Shown here: piece by piece, positions 1 to 7,612 of the stretch | How positions within the stretch are numbered: position 1 is the stretch's first letter | Layout of the letters: the number at the start of each line of letters is the position of its first letter | Source: JAIEPT01 sp038217425 | GTDB taxonomy: Bacteria > Planctomycetota > Planctomycetia > Gemmatales > Gemmataceae | Reading direction: 5' to 3' | NCBI GenBank assembly: GCA_038217425.1 | Contig: JBBQPM010000091.1 | Span: 1-26,806 of the forward strand | Length of the DNA stretch: 26,806 bases | Notes under the pieces: model-generated | Told to the model about the DNA's origin: nothing | Seen by the model: only the letters and a program-made list of their open reading frames with translations | The model's database searches: none | Translations under genes and position numbers: made by a program

Positions 1-111
1 CCAATCGGCAAAAGTATGCACCTCGGTCCCGTCGCTCTACCCTGCCTGCAATCAGGACCGATTGGCCATACCAAGGATGCCACAAATAGCAGACTACCTT
101 TACCTCACTGA

Positions 112-222
112 TACGGGTTTTGGATTGTCGAGTTGTACAACGAAGAGCGGACACATCAATCGCTGGAAGATCGCACGCCCGCGGAAGTGTACGGCAGCGG
201 CAAGCAAGGGCGGCGGCGATGA
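112..222 (+). pseudogene. IS3-type transposase (OrfB) C-terminal fragment
   Basis: Frame +1 is open only from 112 to the stop TGA at 220-222. It encodes a short tail containing WIVELYNEERTHQSL followed by EDRTPAEVYG. A tail of the type FYN-x-x-R-x-H-Q-x-L followed by TPAEVY is the usual C-terminal end of the integrase core of IS3-family OrfB proteins. An in-frame stop lies immediately upstream (109-111) and I see no recognisable DDE catalytic core before it, so only the last 35 or so residues survive. It is therefore a decayed relic. The family assignment rests on this short motif alone; another rve-type integrase is possible. Confidence 0.55.
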
Positions 223-261
223 GATGCGTTTTAAGAGGCATGGCACAGGTGACCAACTCGG

Positions 262-327
262 GGTGTGCCAGGAAAGACTCCGCAGGCATGGTTGGACCTG
301 CGGAGCCAAGCACCTGGTTGGTACACC
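262..327. repeat. Nested inverted repeat, strong stem-loop
   Basis: Three consecutive complementary blocks nest around one loop. GGTGT (262-266) pairs with ACACC (323-327), CCAGG (268-272) with CCTGG (313-317), and the nine bases CTCCGCAGG (278-286) with CCTGCGGAG (297-305), leaving a 10-base loop at 287-296. An alternative outer pairing exists between ACCAA (252-256) and TTGGT (318-322). No T-run follows, so it does not look like a terminator. It lies in non-coding sequence between two transposase remnants and may be an end structure of a mobile element or a structured RNA. The function is unknown. Confidence 0.5.
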
Positions 328-496
328 TTCGACCGGGCTATCCCTTGGCTGGATGCTCGCCAGCAGAGCCAGCCTCCGTTTCACCCGGCGTGAAGGCGAT
401 ACCGGAAGCGCGTTGCGGAAGCAAGATCAACCAAGAGTTGCCGGTCAGGAAGGCTGGCAAAAGTGTAGCTAAGGAAGGGCCATTTTCTGTCCAAAG

Positions 497-893
497 AATG
501 GGGTCCACCTCAATCTGCCGGTGCGAACGCGGACGATCTTGTGGAAGGGCCGCAGCAAAACGATGCTCTTCGCATTCGACAAATGGGCCGGGAACAAAGC
601 CGCCAACATTCATCGCTTGGCCCTGGAACCGCCGATTCGGCATCGAAACGAGCTATCGCCAAAAGAACCAAGCCCAGGGGCGAACGACGAGCAAGGATCC
701 CATTTATCGATTGCTGCTGGAGGGATTGGGCTACCTGGTGCGACAGATGTGGGTGGCGTTGACGCAGGAGATCGCTCGCCGCCGCGACTTCGATCGCAAC
801 GTCTGGGTCGGCGAAATGCCCATGCAACGGATGTCCGATTGGATCCTTCGCGAACTCTCCGATCTTTACCCGGAAAACTGCTCGATTCCCTGA
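497..893 (+). pseudogene. ISH3/IS4-like transposase, frameshifted C-terminal remnant
   Basis: Two reading frames must be joined to see the protein. Frame +2 from about 497 reads VHLNLPVRTRTILWKG and then LFAFDKWAGNKAANIHRLA. Around 615-625 the homology moves to frame +3, with RRFGIETSYRQKNQAQGRT, then SKDPIYRLLLEGLGYLVRQM, ending at the stop at 893. The RFGIETSYRQ-N signature followed by a hydrophobic RLL-GL-LVRQ-WV helix is characteristic of the C-terminal end (around the last catalytic Glu) of ISH3/IS4-like DDE transposases common in planctomycetes. No N-terminal half or catalytic aspartates are visible upstream, so it is both truncated and frameshifted. The 257-codon frame that covers it is not an intact gene. 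Confidence 0.65.
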
Positions 894-1229
894 GAATTAC
901 CGAAAAGCCAGCCATGTTGAAAGTACTGTGACGGGACCGGTGCGCGCCGAGGTCTGGGCGGAGGCCAAATGGCCGCAGCCCAGCGATCGAGGAACCATAG
1001 GCGGGAGCACGGGCAAATTCCCGGACAAACTCCTAGGGACAAGTAAATAGAACGAGTGGAGGGGCTTTCCATGGCGCACCTCGTGACGCGTTTCTTTTCA
1101 TGTCGTAGACTACTCGCAGAAGCAGTATGATCCCTGCGTTGATTCTCGGCTCTGTTTTGGCGTTCAGCACGACTCGCTCAAATTTTTGCGTGGAAACTTT
1201 TTTCTACAAGGCGGCGTCTGGAGATCGAC
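894..1229. other. Intergenic region upstream of the histidine kinase operon
   Basis: No reading frame here has convincing coding character. A small palindrome, GGCCA-AA-TGGCC, lies at 964-975. The kinase ribosome-binding site (GGAG, near 1219-1222) is at the right edge. The operon promoter is expected here, but I cannot point to a convincing -35/-10 pair. Confidence 0.5.
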
Positions 1230-4200
1230 ATGAACGCCCCTCAAACTCCGCAGTCAGGCAATGGCAATCCGTCGCGCCTGTCGGTCGAGCCCGTAGCCGC
1301 TTCGGACGAGATTTTGCGAAATAGCGAGGCGCGCTATCGCACGCTCTTCGAGAATGCGCCGATCGGCATCGTCTACGCCGACGCCGAAAGTTTTTACATC
1401 GACGCCAACGCGACCGTTTGCCGAATGCTCGGCTATACCCGCGACGAGTTTATCGGCCTCCATGCCTCGGACATCGTCGTGCCGGATGAAGCAACGCACG
1501 TCGAGTCGGCGTTGAGCGAAATCAGCGACCGGTCGTACCACTCCCGCGAATGGCGGTTCCGGCGCAAGGACGGTTCGATCTTCTCGGCGGACGTGATCGC
1601 CACGAAGTTCCCCGACGGCGCCCTACTCGGGATGATTCGCGATATCACCGATCGCAAACGGGCCGACAGCGTCCGCGAACATCTCGCCGCCATCGTCGAG
1701 TCGTCGCGGGACGCCATTATCGGCAAGGATCTGAATGGAGTCGTTACCAGTTGGAACAAAGGCGCGGAAGCGATTTTCGGCTATGCCGCCGACGAGTTCG
1801 TAGGAACCTCCATCGCGCGACTGATCCCGAGCGATCGACTGAATGAAGAATCGGAAATTCTGGGGAAGCTCCGACGCGGCGAACGGGTGGAGAACCTCGA
1901 AACCGTTCGGCAGAGTAAGGACGGAGTGTTGGTGGACGTTTCGATCTCGGCGTCGCCGATCAGGGACGCCGGCGGTCGAATCGTCGGCGCGGCGAAGATC
2001 GCGCGGAACATCACGGAACACAAAGCACGCGAGCGCGAAATCGACCGTATGTCTCGGCTCTATGCCGCGCTGAGCCAGGTCAACCAAGCCATCGTCTGGT
2101 CCCCGACGCGCGACGAGTTGTTTCAGCGAGTCTGTTGGGGGCTCGTCGAGCACGGCGGCATGAACTTGGCGTGGATCGGCTGGCACGATCCGGAAACGCA
2201 CCAGCTCGTCGTCGTTGCGCAGTGGGGGGACGATAGCGGCCATCTTGCAAGCATCAAGGTGTATGCCGACGACCGGCCTGAAGGGAACGGCCCGTCGGGT
2301 ACCGCATTTCGAACGGGGCGAACGTGCATCGTCAACGACGCGCTCCGAGATCCGATGACCACCCCCTGGCGTGCGGCACTGACGCTACGAGGCGTGGGCG
2401 CCTTGGCGTCCTTTCCGATCCGAAAGCAGGCGAAAGTGTGCGCGATTCTCTGCGTCCACACTCGCGAGCCGAATTCGTTTCGCGACAAGGAAGTCGCGCT
2501 TTTGGAGGAAGCCGCCGACGATATTTCCTTTGCGCTAGACAATTTCATGAGGGAAGAAGCTCGCCGGATAGCCGAGCAGACCATTCGTAACGAAAAGCTC
2601 TTCTCCGATACCATGATCGAGAGCATGCCCGGCATTCTTTATTTTTACGATGCCGAGGGCCGATTTCTGCGCTGGAATCGAAACTTCGAAGTCGTCTCCG
2701 GCTACTCCGGGGAGGAGATCTCGCGGATGCATCCGCGCGATTTCTTTTCGGGCGAAGACCGAGCGGAGGTCGAACGAAGGATCTCGGAGGTGATGCAGAA
2801 GGGGGAATCGTCCGTCGAGGCGGACTTCTTGACCAAGGACGGCGGCAAAATTGCGTACTTCTTCACCGGAAGACGCATCGCTTTCGACCAAATGACCTGC
2901 CTCGTCGGCGTCGGCATCGACATCTCCAAGCGCAAGCACGCGGAGGAGAGTCTCGCGGAGAACGAGCGCAAGTATCGGGAGTTGGTGGAAAACGCCAACA
3001 GCATCATCCTGCGCTGGAACTCCGACGGGCGGATTACGTTTCTCAACGAGTTCGGGCAGCGGTTTTTCGGGTACTCCGCGGAAGAGATTCTCGGCCGACA
3101 TGTGATCGGCGCCATCGTGCCGGCTGCCGAGACCAGCGGTCGAGATCTACAACGGTTGATCGAGGAGATCAGCGCGGACCCCATCGCTTTCGAGCAAAAT
3201 ATCAACGAAAATGTGCGCCGCAACGGCGAGCGCGTCTGGGTCGCCTGGACCAACCGAATCGTGCGGGATAGCCAGGAGCGGGTAATCGAAATTCTTAGCG
3301 TCGGCACTGACATCACGGAGCGCAAGCAAGCGGAGGCCGCCCTTCGCCTCGCGAATATCCGGTTCCGCACGCTTTTCGAACAAACTCCCGTGGGAGTCTT
3401 CGTCGTCGATCCGGCCACGACCGCGATCGTCGAATGCAACGATCAAGCCGCCCGTCAACTGGGGTATACTTCGCAGGAACTTTGCCGCTTGTGCATTCCC
3501 GACATCAAAGTCATCGAATCGAGAGAAGAGGCGCACCGACGCCTCGAGCAATTTCTTCGGACTGGCCGGGAGCAATTCGAAACGCGGTACCGGACCAAGT
3601 CCGGAGAGATCCGCGAAGTGGCGGTTTCGGCTCAGGTCATCGATTTGGCGGAGCGCACGGTGATCCAGTGTGCGTTTCTCGACATCACCGAGCGCAACCG
3701 GGCGGAGTTGGCCCTGCGCGAGTTGAACGAAAACCTCGAACGCAAGGTCGCGGAGCGCACCGAGGCTCTACAGGCGGCGATGGTCCGCGCCGAAGGAGCA
3801 GACCGCATCAAGTCGGCCTTCCTCGCCTCGATGTCGCACGAATTGCGCACGCCTCTCAACTCGATCATTGGCTTTACGGGCATTATTCTCCAAGGACTCG
3901 CGGGGCCGCTGAATCCCGAACAAAGTAAGCAACTCGACATGGTGCGCACCAGCGCCCGCCATCTGCTGGCGCTCGTCAACGATGTTCTTGACATTTCCAA
4001 GATCGAAGCCGGACAACTGGAGGTCGCCCACGAGTCTTTCAATCTGCCGCAATCCATCGCGAAGGTCGTGGCCCTGGTCAGGCCGCTGGCCGAAAAGAAG
4101 GGGCTGGCCCTGCACGCTCGGATCGCGCCCGAGTTGGCGAGGGCCGTGAGCGATGAACGCCGGTTCGAACAGATTCTCTTGAACCTGCTCAGCAATGCCA

Positions 4201-4529
4201 TCAAATTCACCGATCGCGGCGAAATCGCGTTGTCGGCAGAATCGGTCGATCACAGTCCGGCGGCCGAGACTCAGGGGCAACCGGCGATTTGCGTGCGGGT
4301 TGCCGATACCGGCATGGGGATCAAGCCCGACGATCTAACGACCTTGTTTCAACCGTTTCGACAGATCGACACAGGTTTGGCGCGAAACCACGAAGGAACC
4401 GGCCTGGGCTTGGCAATTTGTCGGCGTTTGGCAAACTTGATGGGCGGCGAGATTAGGGCCGAGAGCGTCTGGAAACAAGGGAGTACCTTTATCGTCACAT
4501 TGCCGTTGAAAGGGCCGATGAAATCATGA
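1230..4529 (+). CDS. Multi-PAS/GAF sensor histidine kinase
   Basis: Cytoplasmic sensor kinase of 1099 residues with no signal peptide or membrane helix. Domains in order: PAS (about 30-145), PAS (150-265), GAF (275-440), PAS (450-570), PAS (580-705), PAS (710-835), a short coiled coil ending in ERTEALQAAMVRAE, a HisKA dimerisation domain with SHELRTPLNS (phosphoacceptor His870), and an HATPase_c domain with N box NLLSNAIKFT (Asn989), G1 DTGMGI (Asp1026) and G2 GTGLGL (from 1056). Each PAS ends in the usual DITxRK/DISKRK linker. All catalytic boxes are intact, so autophosphorylation should be competent. The ATG is preceded by GGAG at 7 bases. Its stop overlaps the next start by 4 bases, implying translational coupling to the receiver. 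The inputs are unknown; five PAS domains and a GAF suggest small-molecule or redox sensing. Confidence 0.93.
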   Translation: MNAPQTPQSGNGNPSRLSVEPVAASDEILRNSEARYRTLFENAPIGIVYADAESFYIDANATVCRMLGYTRDEFIGLHASDIVVPDEATHVESALSEISDRSYHSREWRFRRKDGSIFSADVIATKFPDGALLGMIRDITDRKRADSVREHLAAIVESSRDAIIGKDLNGVVTSWNKGAEAIFGYAADEFVGTSIARLIPSDRLNEESEILGKLRRGERVENLETVRQSKDGVLVDVSISASPIRDAGGRIVGAAKIARNITEHKAREREIDRMSRLYAALSQVNQAIVWSPTRDELFQRVCWGLVEHGGMNLAWIGWHDPETHQLVVVAQWGDDSGHLASIKVYADDRPEGNGPSGTAFRTGRTCIVNDALRDPMTTPWRAALTLRGVGALASFPIRKQAKVCAILCVHTREPNSFRDKEVALLEEAADDISFALDNFMREEARRIAEQTIRNEKLFSDTMIESMPGILYFYDAEGRFLRWNRNFEVVSGYSGEEISRMHPRDFFSGEDRAEVERRISEVMQKGESSVEADFLTKDGGKIAYFFTGRRIAFDQMTCLVGVGIDISKRKHAEESLAENERKYRELVENANSIILRWNSDGRITFLNEFGQRFFGYSAEEILGRHVIGAIVPAAETSGRDLQRLIEEISADPIAFEQNINENVRRNGERVWVAWTNRIVRDSQERVIEILSVGTDITERKQAEAALRLANIRFRTLFEQTPVGVFVVDPATTAIVECNDQAARQLGYTSQELCRLCIPDIKVIESREEAHRRLEQFLRTGREQFETRYRTKSGEIREVAVSAQVIDLAERTVIQCAFLDITERNRAELALRELNENLERKVAERTEALQAAMVRAEGADRIKSAFLASMSHELRTPLNSIIGFTGIILQGLAGPLNPEQSKQLDMVRTSARHLLALVNDVLDISKIEAGQLEVAHESFNLPQSIAKVVALVRPLAEKKGLALHARIAPELARAVSDERRFEQILLNLLSNAIKFTDRGEIALSAESVDHSPAAETQGQPAICVRVADTGMGIKPDDLTTLFQPFRQIDTGLARNHEGTGLGLAICRRLANLMGGEIRAESVWKQGSTFIVTLPLKGPMKS

Positions 4530-4915
4530 AGGCACGCATTCTCCTCATTGAAGACAACCCTCAAAACCGCTACCTGGCGACCTTCCTTCTGGAGCAGCGC
4601 GGCCATGAGGTAGCCCAGGCGGAATCCGGCCCGCAGGGGCTGGAAATGGCCGCCAGGATTCGCCCGGACTTGATCCTGCTTGACATCCAGCTACCGGGTA
4701 TGGACGGTCACGCGGTGGCCCGCGCTCTCAAGAGCGATCCTCATTTGCAGCCGATTCCCATCGTCGCGGTAACCTCGTACGCTATGGTTGGCGATCGCGA
4801 AAAAAGCCTCGCGGCCGGCGCCGAAGGTTACATCGAAAAGCCGATCAATCCCGAGACTTTCGTGTCGGAAGTTGAACAATTTCTCCGCTCTCCGCCCAAA
4901 GAGATAGTCCGATGA
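4526..4915 (+). CDS. Single-domain response regulator, DivK-like
   Basis: A stand-alone receiver of 129 residues with no output domain. The acidic pair Glu9-Asp10 (LLIEDNPQNR), phosphoacceptor Asp53 (LILLDIQLPGMDG), switch Thr83 (VAVTSYAM) and Lys105 (YIEKPIN) are all present, so it should accept phosphate. The IEDNPQNRYLATFLLEQRGH opening and the EKPINPETF ending resemble the DivK type that usually follows hybrid or multi-PAS kinases. It overlaps the upstream kinase and the downstream hybrid kinase by 4 bases each, so all three should be made together. It probably shuttles phosphate between the two kinases or acts by protein binding; it has no DNA-binding domain. Confidence 0.93.
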   Translation: MKARILLIEDNPQNRYLATFLLEQRGHEVAQAESGPQGLEMAARIRPDLILLDIQLPGMDGHAVARALKSDPHLQPIPIVAVTSYAMVGDREKSLAAGAEGYIEKPINPETFVSEVEQFLRSPPKEIVR

Positions 4916-6945
4916 CCCACGTGCTCATTGTCGACGACAGGTTGGACAACCTCTACCTGCTTCGGGCCTTGCTTCAAGGGAATGGCTATACCGTGACCCA
5001 GGCCCACAATGGCGCCGAAGCGCTCGACAGGGCGCGCGAGGTTCTGCCGCAACTGGTGATCTCGGATCTGCTGATGCCGATGATGGACGGCTATACGCTC
5101 CTGCGCCATTGGAAAGCGGATGAACGGTTGAGGTCGATTCCCTTTGTCGTGTACACGGCCACCTATACCGATCCCAAGGACGAACGGCTTGCCCTGGACC
5201 TCGGCGCTGCCGCGTTCATCCTGAAACCTGCCGAACCCGAGCCGTTCATAGCCCGCATCCGCGAAGTGCTCGCGAAAAGCGCCGGCGAAGCCTCGGAGCT
5301 TGTCGGCGCACCGCCCCTCGAAGAGAACGTCTTGCTCAAGGAATATAGCGAGGTGCTCGTTCGAAAGCTGGAAAAGAAGGCTCTCCAACTGGAGCAAACG
5401 AACCGAACTCTGCTGGAAGATATCGCCCAGCGCAAGCGAGCGGAGGAACGCGTTTGGCTTCAGGCCTCGCTCCTGGATCAGGTGCGTAACGCCGTTCTGG
5501 CTGTCGATCGGCGCGGACTTGTGATTTACTGGAACAAGTTCGCCGAAACGCTGTATCGATGGACGCAAGCCGAGGCGATGGGAAGAAACATCGTGGACTT
5601 GATCGTCCCCTCGTCGGAATTCCAGCGAGCGGCAGAGATCTTCGCGACTGTCGAAGAGGCCGGACACTGGGAAGGCGACTGGATGCAGAGGCGCAAGGAT
5701 GGCGCGACGTTCCCCGCTCTGGTGCTCAACAAGTCGCTCCTCGACGTGCAGGGGCGACGAGTCGGAATGGTCAGCGTCGCTATCGACATCACGGAAAGAC
5801 GTCGGCTCGAAGAACAGTATCGGCAGGCTCAAAAAATGGAAGTGGTCGGCAAGCTGGCCGGAGGCGTCGCTCACGATTTCAACAATTTACTTACCGTCAT
5901 TACGGGGTACGGCGAATTGGCGTTAGCGAGTATGCGCCCGGGCGATCCGGTGCGTGAAATGATCGTTCAAGTCCTGGAGTCGAGCGAGCGGGCTACGTCG
6001 TTGACGCGTCAGCTCTTGGCCTTCAGCCGTCAGGAATTCCTGGCGCCCAAGGTGCTCGATATCAACGCCATCGTCCAAGAGTGCGAAAAAATTCTACGCC
6101 GATTGATCGGGGAGGATGTGAGATTCTCCACGGAGCGCGATCCCGCGTTGTTCCAGGTACGGGCCGACCCCGGTCACATGGAGCAGATTCTTCTGAACCT
6201 TGTGGTGAACGCACGAGACGCCATGCCGCGAGGCGGAAGTCTCGTCATTCGGACGCGGAACGCTGAATCGGAAGGCGCGGCAGACGGCGAATATGCGGTG
6301 CTGGAGGTGACCGACACGGGAGTCGGCATGGACCCGGCAATCCAGGCTCGCATCTTCGAACCGTTCTTCACCACCAAAGGAAAACGCGGAACCGGTCTGG
6401 GGCTCGCCACGGTGCACGATATCGTGCAGAAGTCTGGGGGCAGAATCGAAGTCGTCAGCGCCGTCGGCAAAGGAACTACGTTCGCCATTTACCTTCCTCG
6501 CGTCGAAGGAACGACCGCCGCGAAAACGGTTCGTCCATCGAATCCCACGCCAAGCCCTTCTGGAACCGAAACCGTGCTGCTGACCGAGGATGAAGAGGGA
6601 GTGAGAATGCTAACGCGCAGCATCCTACGGTCGCTCGGTTACACCGTTCTGGACACGAACCGCGGGAGCGAGGCGCTGGCGATCTCCAAACGGCACATCG
6701 GAACGATCCACCTTTTGATCACAGACGTCGTAATGCCCGAGATGTCGGGCCGCGAATTGGCGGAACGTCTCATCGCGATTCGTCCGGAAATGAAAGTGCT
6801 CTTTTTATCGGGCTATACCGATGACGCACTGCTCGATCACGGCGTTTCCCAGGCGGAAGTGGCCTTCCTTCAGAAACCCTATACTCCCACGAGTCTCGCG
6901 TTCAAGATTCGAGAGGCACTGGACGCTACGATAACTTCTCAATAA
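4912..6945 (+). CDS. Hybrid histidine kinase REC-PAS-HisKA-HATPase-REC
   Basis: A 677-residue soluble hybrid kinase. Its N-terminal receiver (1-125) has Asp8-Asp9 and phosphoacceptor Asp52 in VISDLLMPMMDG. A helical linker follows (about 135-180), then a PAS domain (about 183-300) ending in AIDITERRR. The HisKA domain has the GGVAHDFNNLLTVI form (His321), typical of the NtrB/FixL-like DHp subtype, which differs from the SHELRTP type of the upstream kinase. The HATPase domain has NLVVNARDAMP, DTGVGM and GTGLGLATV. A C-terminal receiver (about 555-670) has phosphoacceptor Asp605 in LITDVVMPEMSG. With receivers at both ends it can take a signal from the upstream kinase and pass phosphate onwards. 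It is the last gene of the operon, and no HTH output is encoded nearby. Confidence 0.93.
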   Translation: MTHVLIVDDRLDNLYLLRALLQGNGYTVTQAHNGAEALDRAREVLPQLVISDLLMPMMDGYTLLRHWKADERLRSIPFVVYTATYTDPKDERLALDLGAAAFILKPAEPEPFIARIREVLAKSAGEASELVGAPPLEENVLLKEYSEVLVRKLEKKALQLEQTNRTLLEDIAQRKRAEERVWLQASLLDQVRNAVLAVDRRGLVIYWNKFAETLYRWTQAEAMGRNIVDLIVPSSEFQRAAEIFATVEEAGHWEGDWMQRRKDGATFPALVLNKSLLDVQGRRVGMVSVAIDITERRRLEEQYRQAQKMEVVGKLAGGVAHDFNNLLTVITGYGELALASMRPGDPVREMIVQVLESSERATSLTRQLLAFSRQEFLAPKVLDINAIVQECEKILRRLIGEDVRFSTERDPALFQVRADPGHMEQILLNLVVNARDAMPRGGSLVIRTRNAESEGAADGEYAVLEVTDTGVGMDPAIQARIFEPFFTTKGKRGTGLGLATVHDIVQKSGGRIEVVSAVGKGTTFAIYLPRVEGTTAAKTVRPSNPTPSPSGTETVLLTEDEEGVRMLTRSILRSLGYTVLDTNRGSEALAISKRHIGTIHLLITDVVMPEMSGRELAERLIAIRPEMKVLFLSGYTDDALLDHGVSQAEVAFLQKPYTPTSLAFKIREALDATITSQ

Positions 6946-7283
6946 CCACTTGGAAAAGTGACGCAGCTGATTGATGGGTCTGTTCCAGGGCTTCCAAGGT
7001 GCCAGCTGCATTCATAAACTATTGCCTCAGCGAGAATAAGAAAACTCTAGTGGAGAGGCTACACGGATGTTATGGTCCGTCGCAAAAATTCTGCAACATT
7101 TAACTTGCTTTCAACAGTTGTCCCGATGATTTTGGCTTGGAGTGTTCGAAAACGCTGGATTTTGACGATTCTTCGTTAGCGTGCCCAAAAACGTAGTGTC
7201 ACGTCAATGGACGTTTTGTTTGATTTTCCCTTGTTTTCGTGATTTGTCGCGCTAATATGTAGTGTCTCGATACCGGAGGCTCT
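6946..7283. other. AT-rich intergenic region, probable IS1634 left end
   Basis: No gene is seen. The sequence is visibly richer in A/T than its surroundings, especially 7080-7260. The motif TAGTGTC occurs twice in the same orientation (7194-7200 and 7259-7265), each followed by one base and CG, about 65 bases apart. The right edge carries the ribosome-binding site (CCGGAGG) of the IS1634 transposase fragment at 7284. The left terminus of that element may therefore lie near 7190, but its partner end is missing and this cannot be confirmed here. I see no clear terminator for the histidine kinase operon. Confidence 0.35.
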
Positions 7284-7463
7284 ATGTTTTTCCGCGTCAA
7301 AAAGTCCCAAAGCCGCGAACACCTACAAATCGTCGAGAATTACTGCGATCAAGGCCGCGTTAAACAACGCGTCCTCGACAACCTCGGCCGACTCGATCGC
7401 CTCAAAGAATCCGGCAAACTCGACGGAGCGCCTGCCTTCGATGATTACTTCCTTCACTTTTAG
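7284..7463 (+). pseudogene. IS1634-type transposase, N-terminal fragment
   Basis: A 59-codon frame starts MFFRVKKSQSREHLQIVEN and continues DQGRVKQRVLDNLGRLDRLK and ESGKLDG. A start of MFxRVK..-YLQIVEN, followed by a basic RVKQRV-x-LGRLDRL stretch, is the conserved N-terminus of IS1634-family transposases. A good ribosome-binding site (GGAGG, 4-5 bases before the ATG) is retained. Recognisable homology stops near 7425. The remaining dozen codons to the TAG at 7461 are simply the antisense reading of the adjacent minus-strand fragment. The rest of the usual 500-residue protein, including the DDE core, is absent. Confidence 0.75.
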
Positions 7464-7607
7464 CGGCGAAGGATCTTTCGACGTTTCGCTCGGCCCGTGC
7501 ACTTTTTAGAGGTGACCGCTGTCGGCCAACACCTTATCGCTCACTTCTTTTTGACGACGCATGCGGGCGCGCAAGATGTAAGGCCGGCCGATCAGGGTGC
7601 TGGATGC
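7422..7607 (-). pseudogene. IS1634-type transposase, internal fragment in opposite orientation
   Basis: Read on the minus strand, one frame gives ASSTLIGRPYILRARMRR, then QKEVSDKVLADSGHL, an in-frame TAA at 7508-7506, then KVHGPSETSKDPSPLKVKEV and IIEGRR. This order (RPYILxARMRR, KEVxxxVL, a Tyr or similar at the stop position, then SKDPSPLKVKEV-x-x-xRR) matches the middle of IS1634 transposases. It is colinear in one frame but carries a stop codon and has no ends. It abuts the N-terminal piece at about 7425 in inverted orientation, so the two pieces cannot come from a simple deletion. It stops right next to the metallohydrolase stop codon at 7613. Confidence 0.65.
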
Positions 7608-7612
7608 GGACG

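Noticed and set aside
1..65. CCAATCGG (1-8) and CCGATTGG (58-65) as terminal inverted repeats
   Set aside because: Eight bases only, 49 bases apart, at the window edge and not flanking a coding element.
223..330. Group II intron 5' end (GTGTGCC start with stems)
   Set aside because: No reverse-transcriptase frame and no recognisable domain V follow; the resemblance is only a few bases.
120..893. 257-codon plus-strand frame as an intact gene
   Set aside because: Only its last third shows transposase homology, the preceding homologous residues are in another frame, and the N-terminal part has no family resemblance or ribosome-binding site.
4828..5874. 348-codon minus-strand frame
   Set aside because: It is antisense to the well-supported receiver and hybrid kinase genes.
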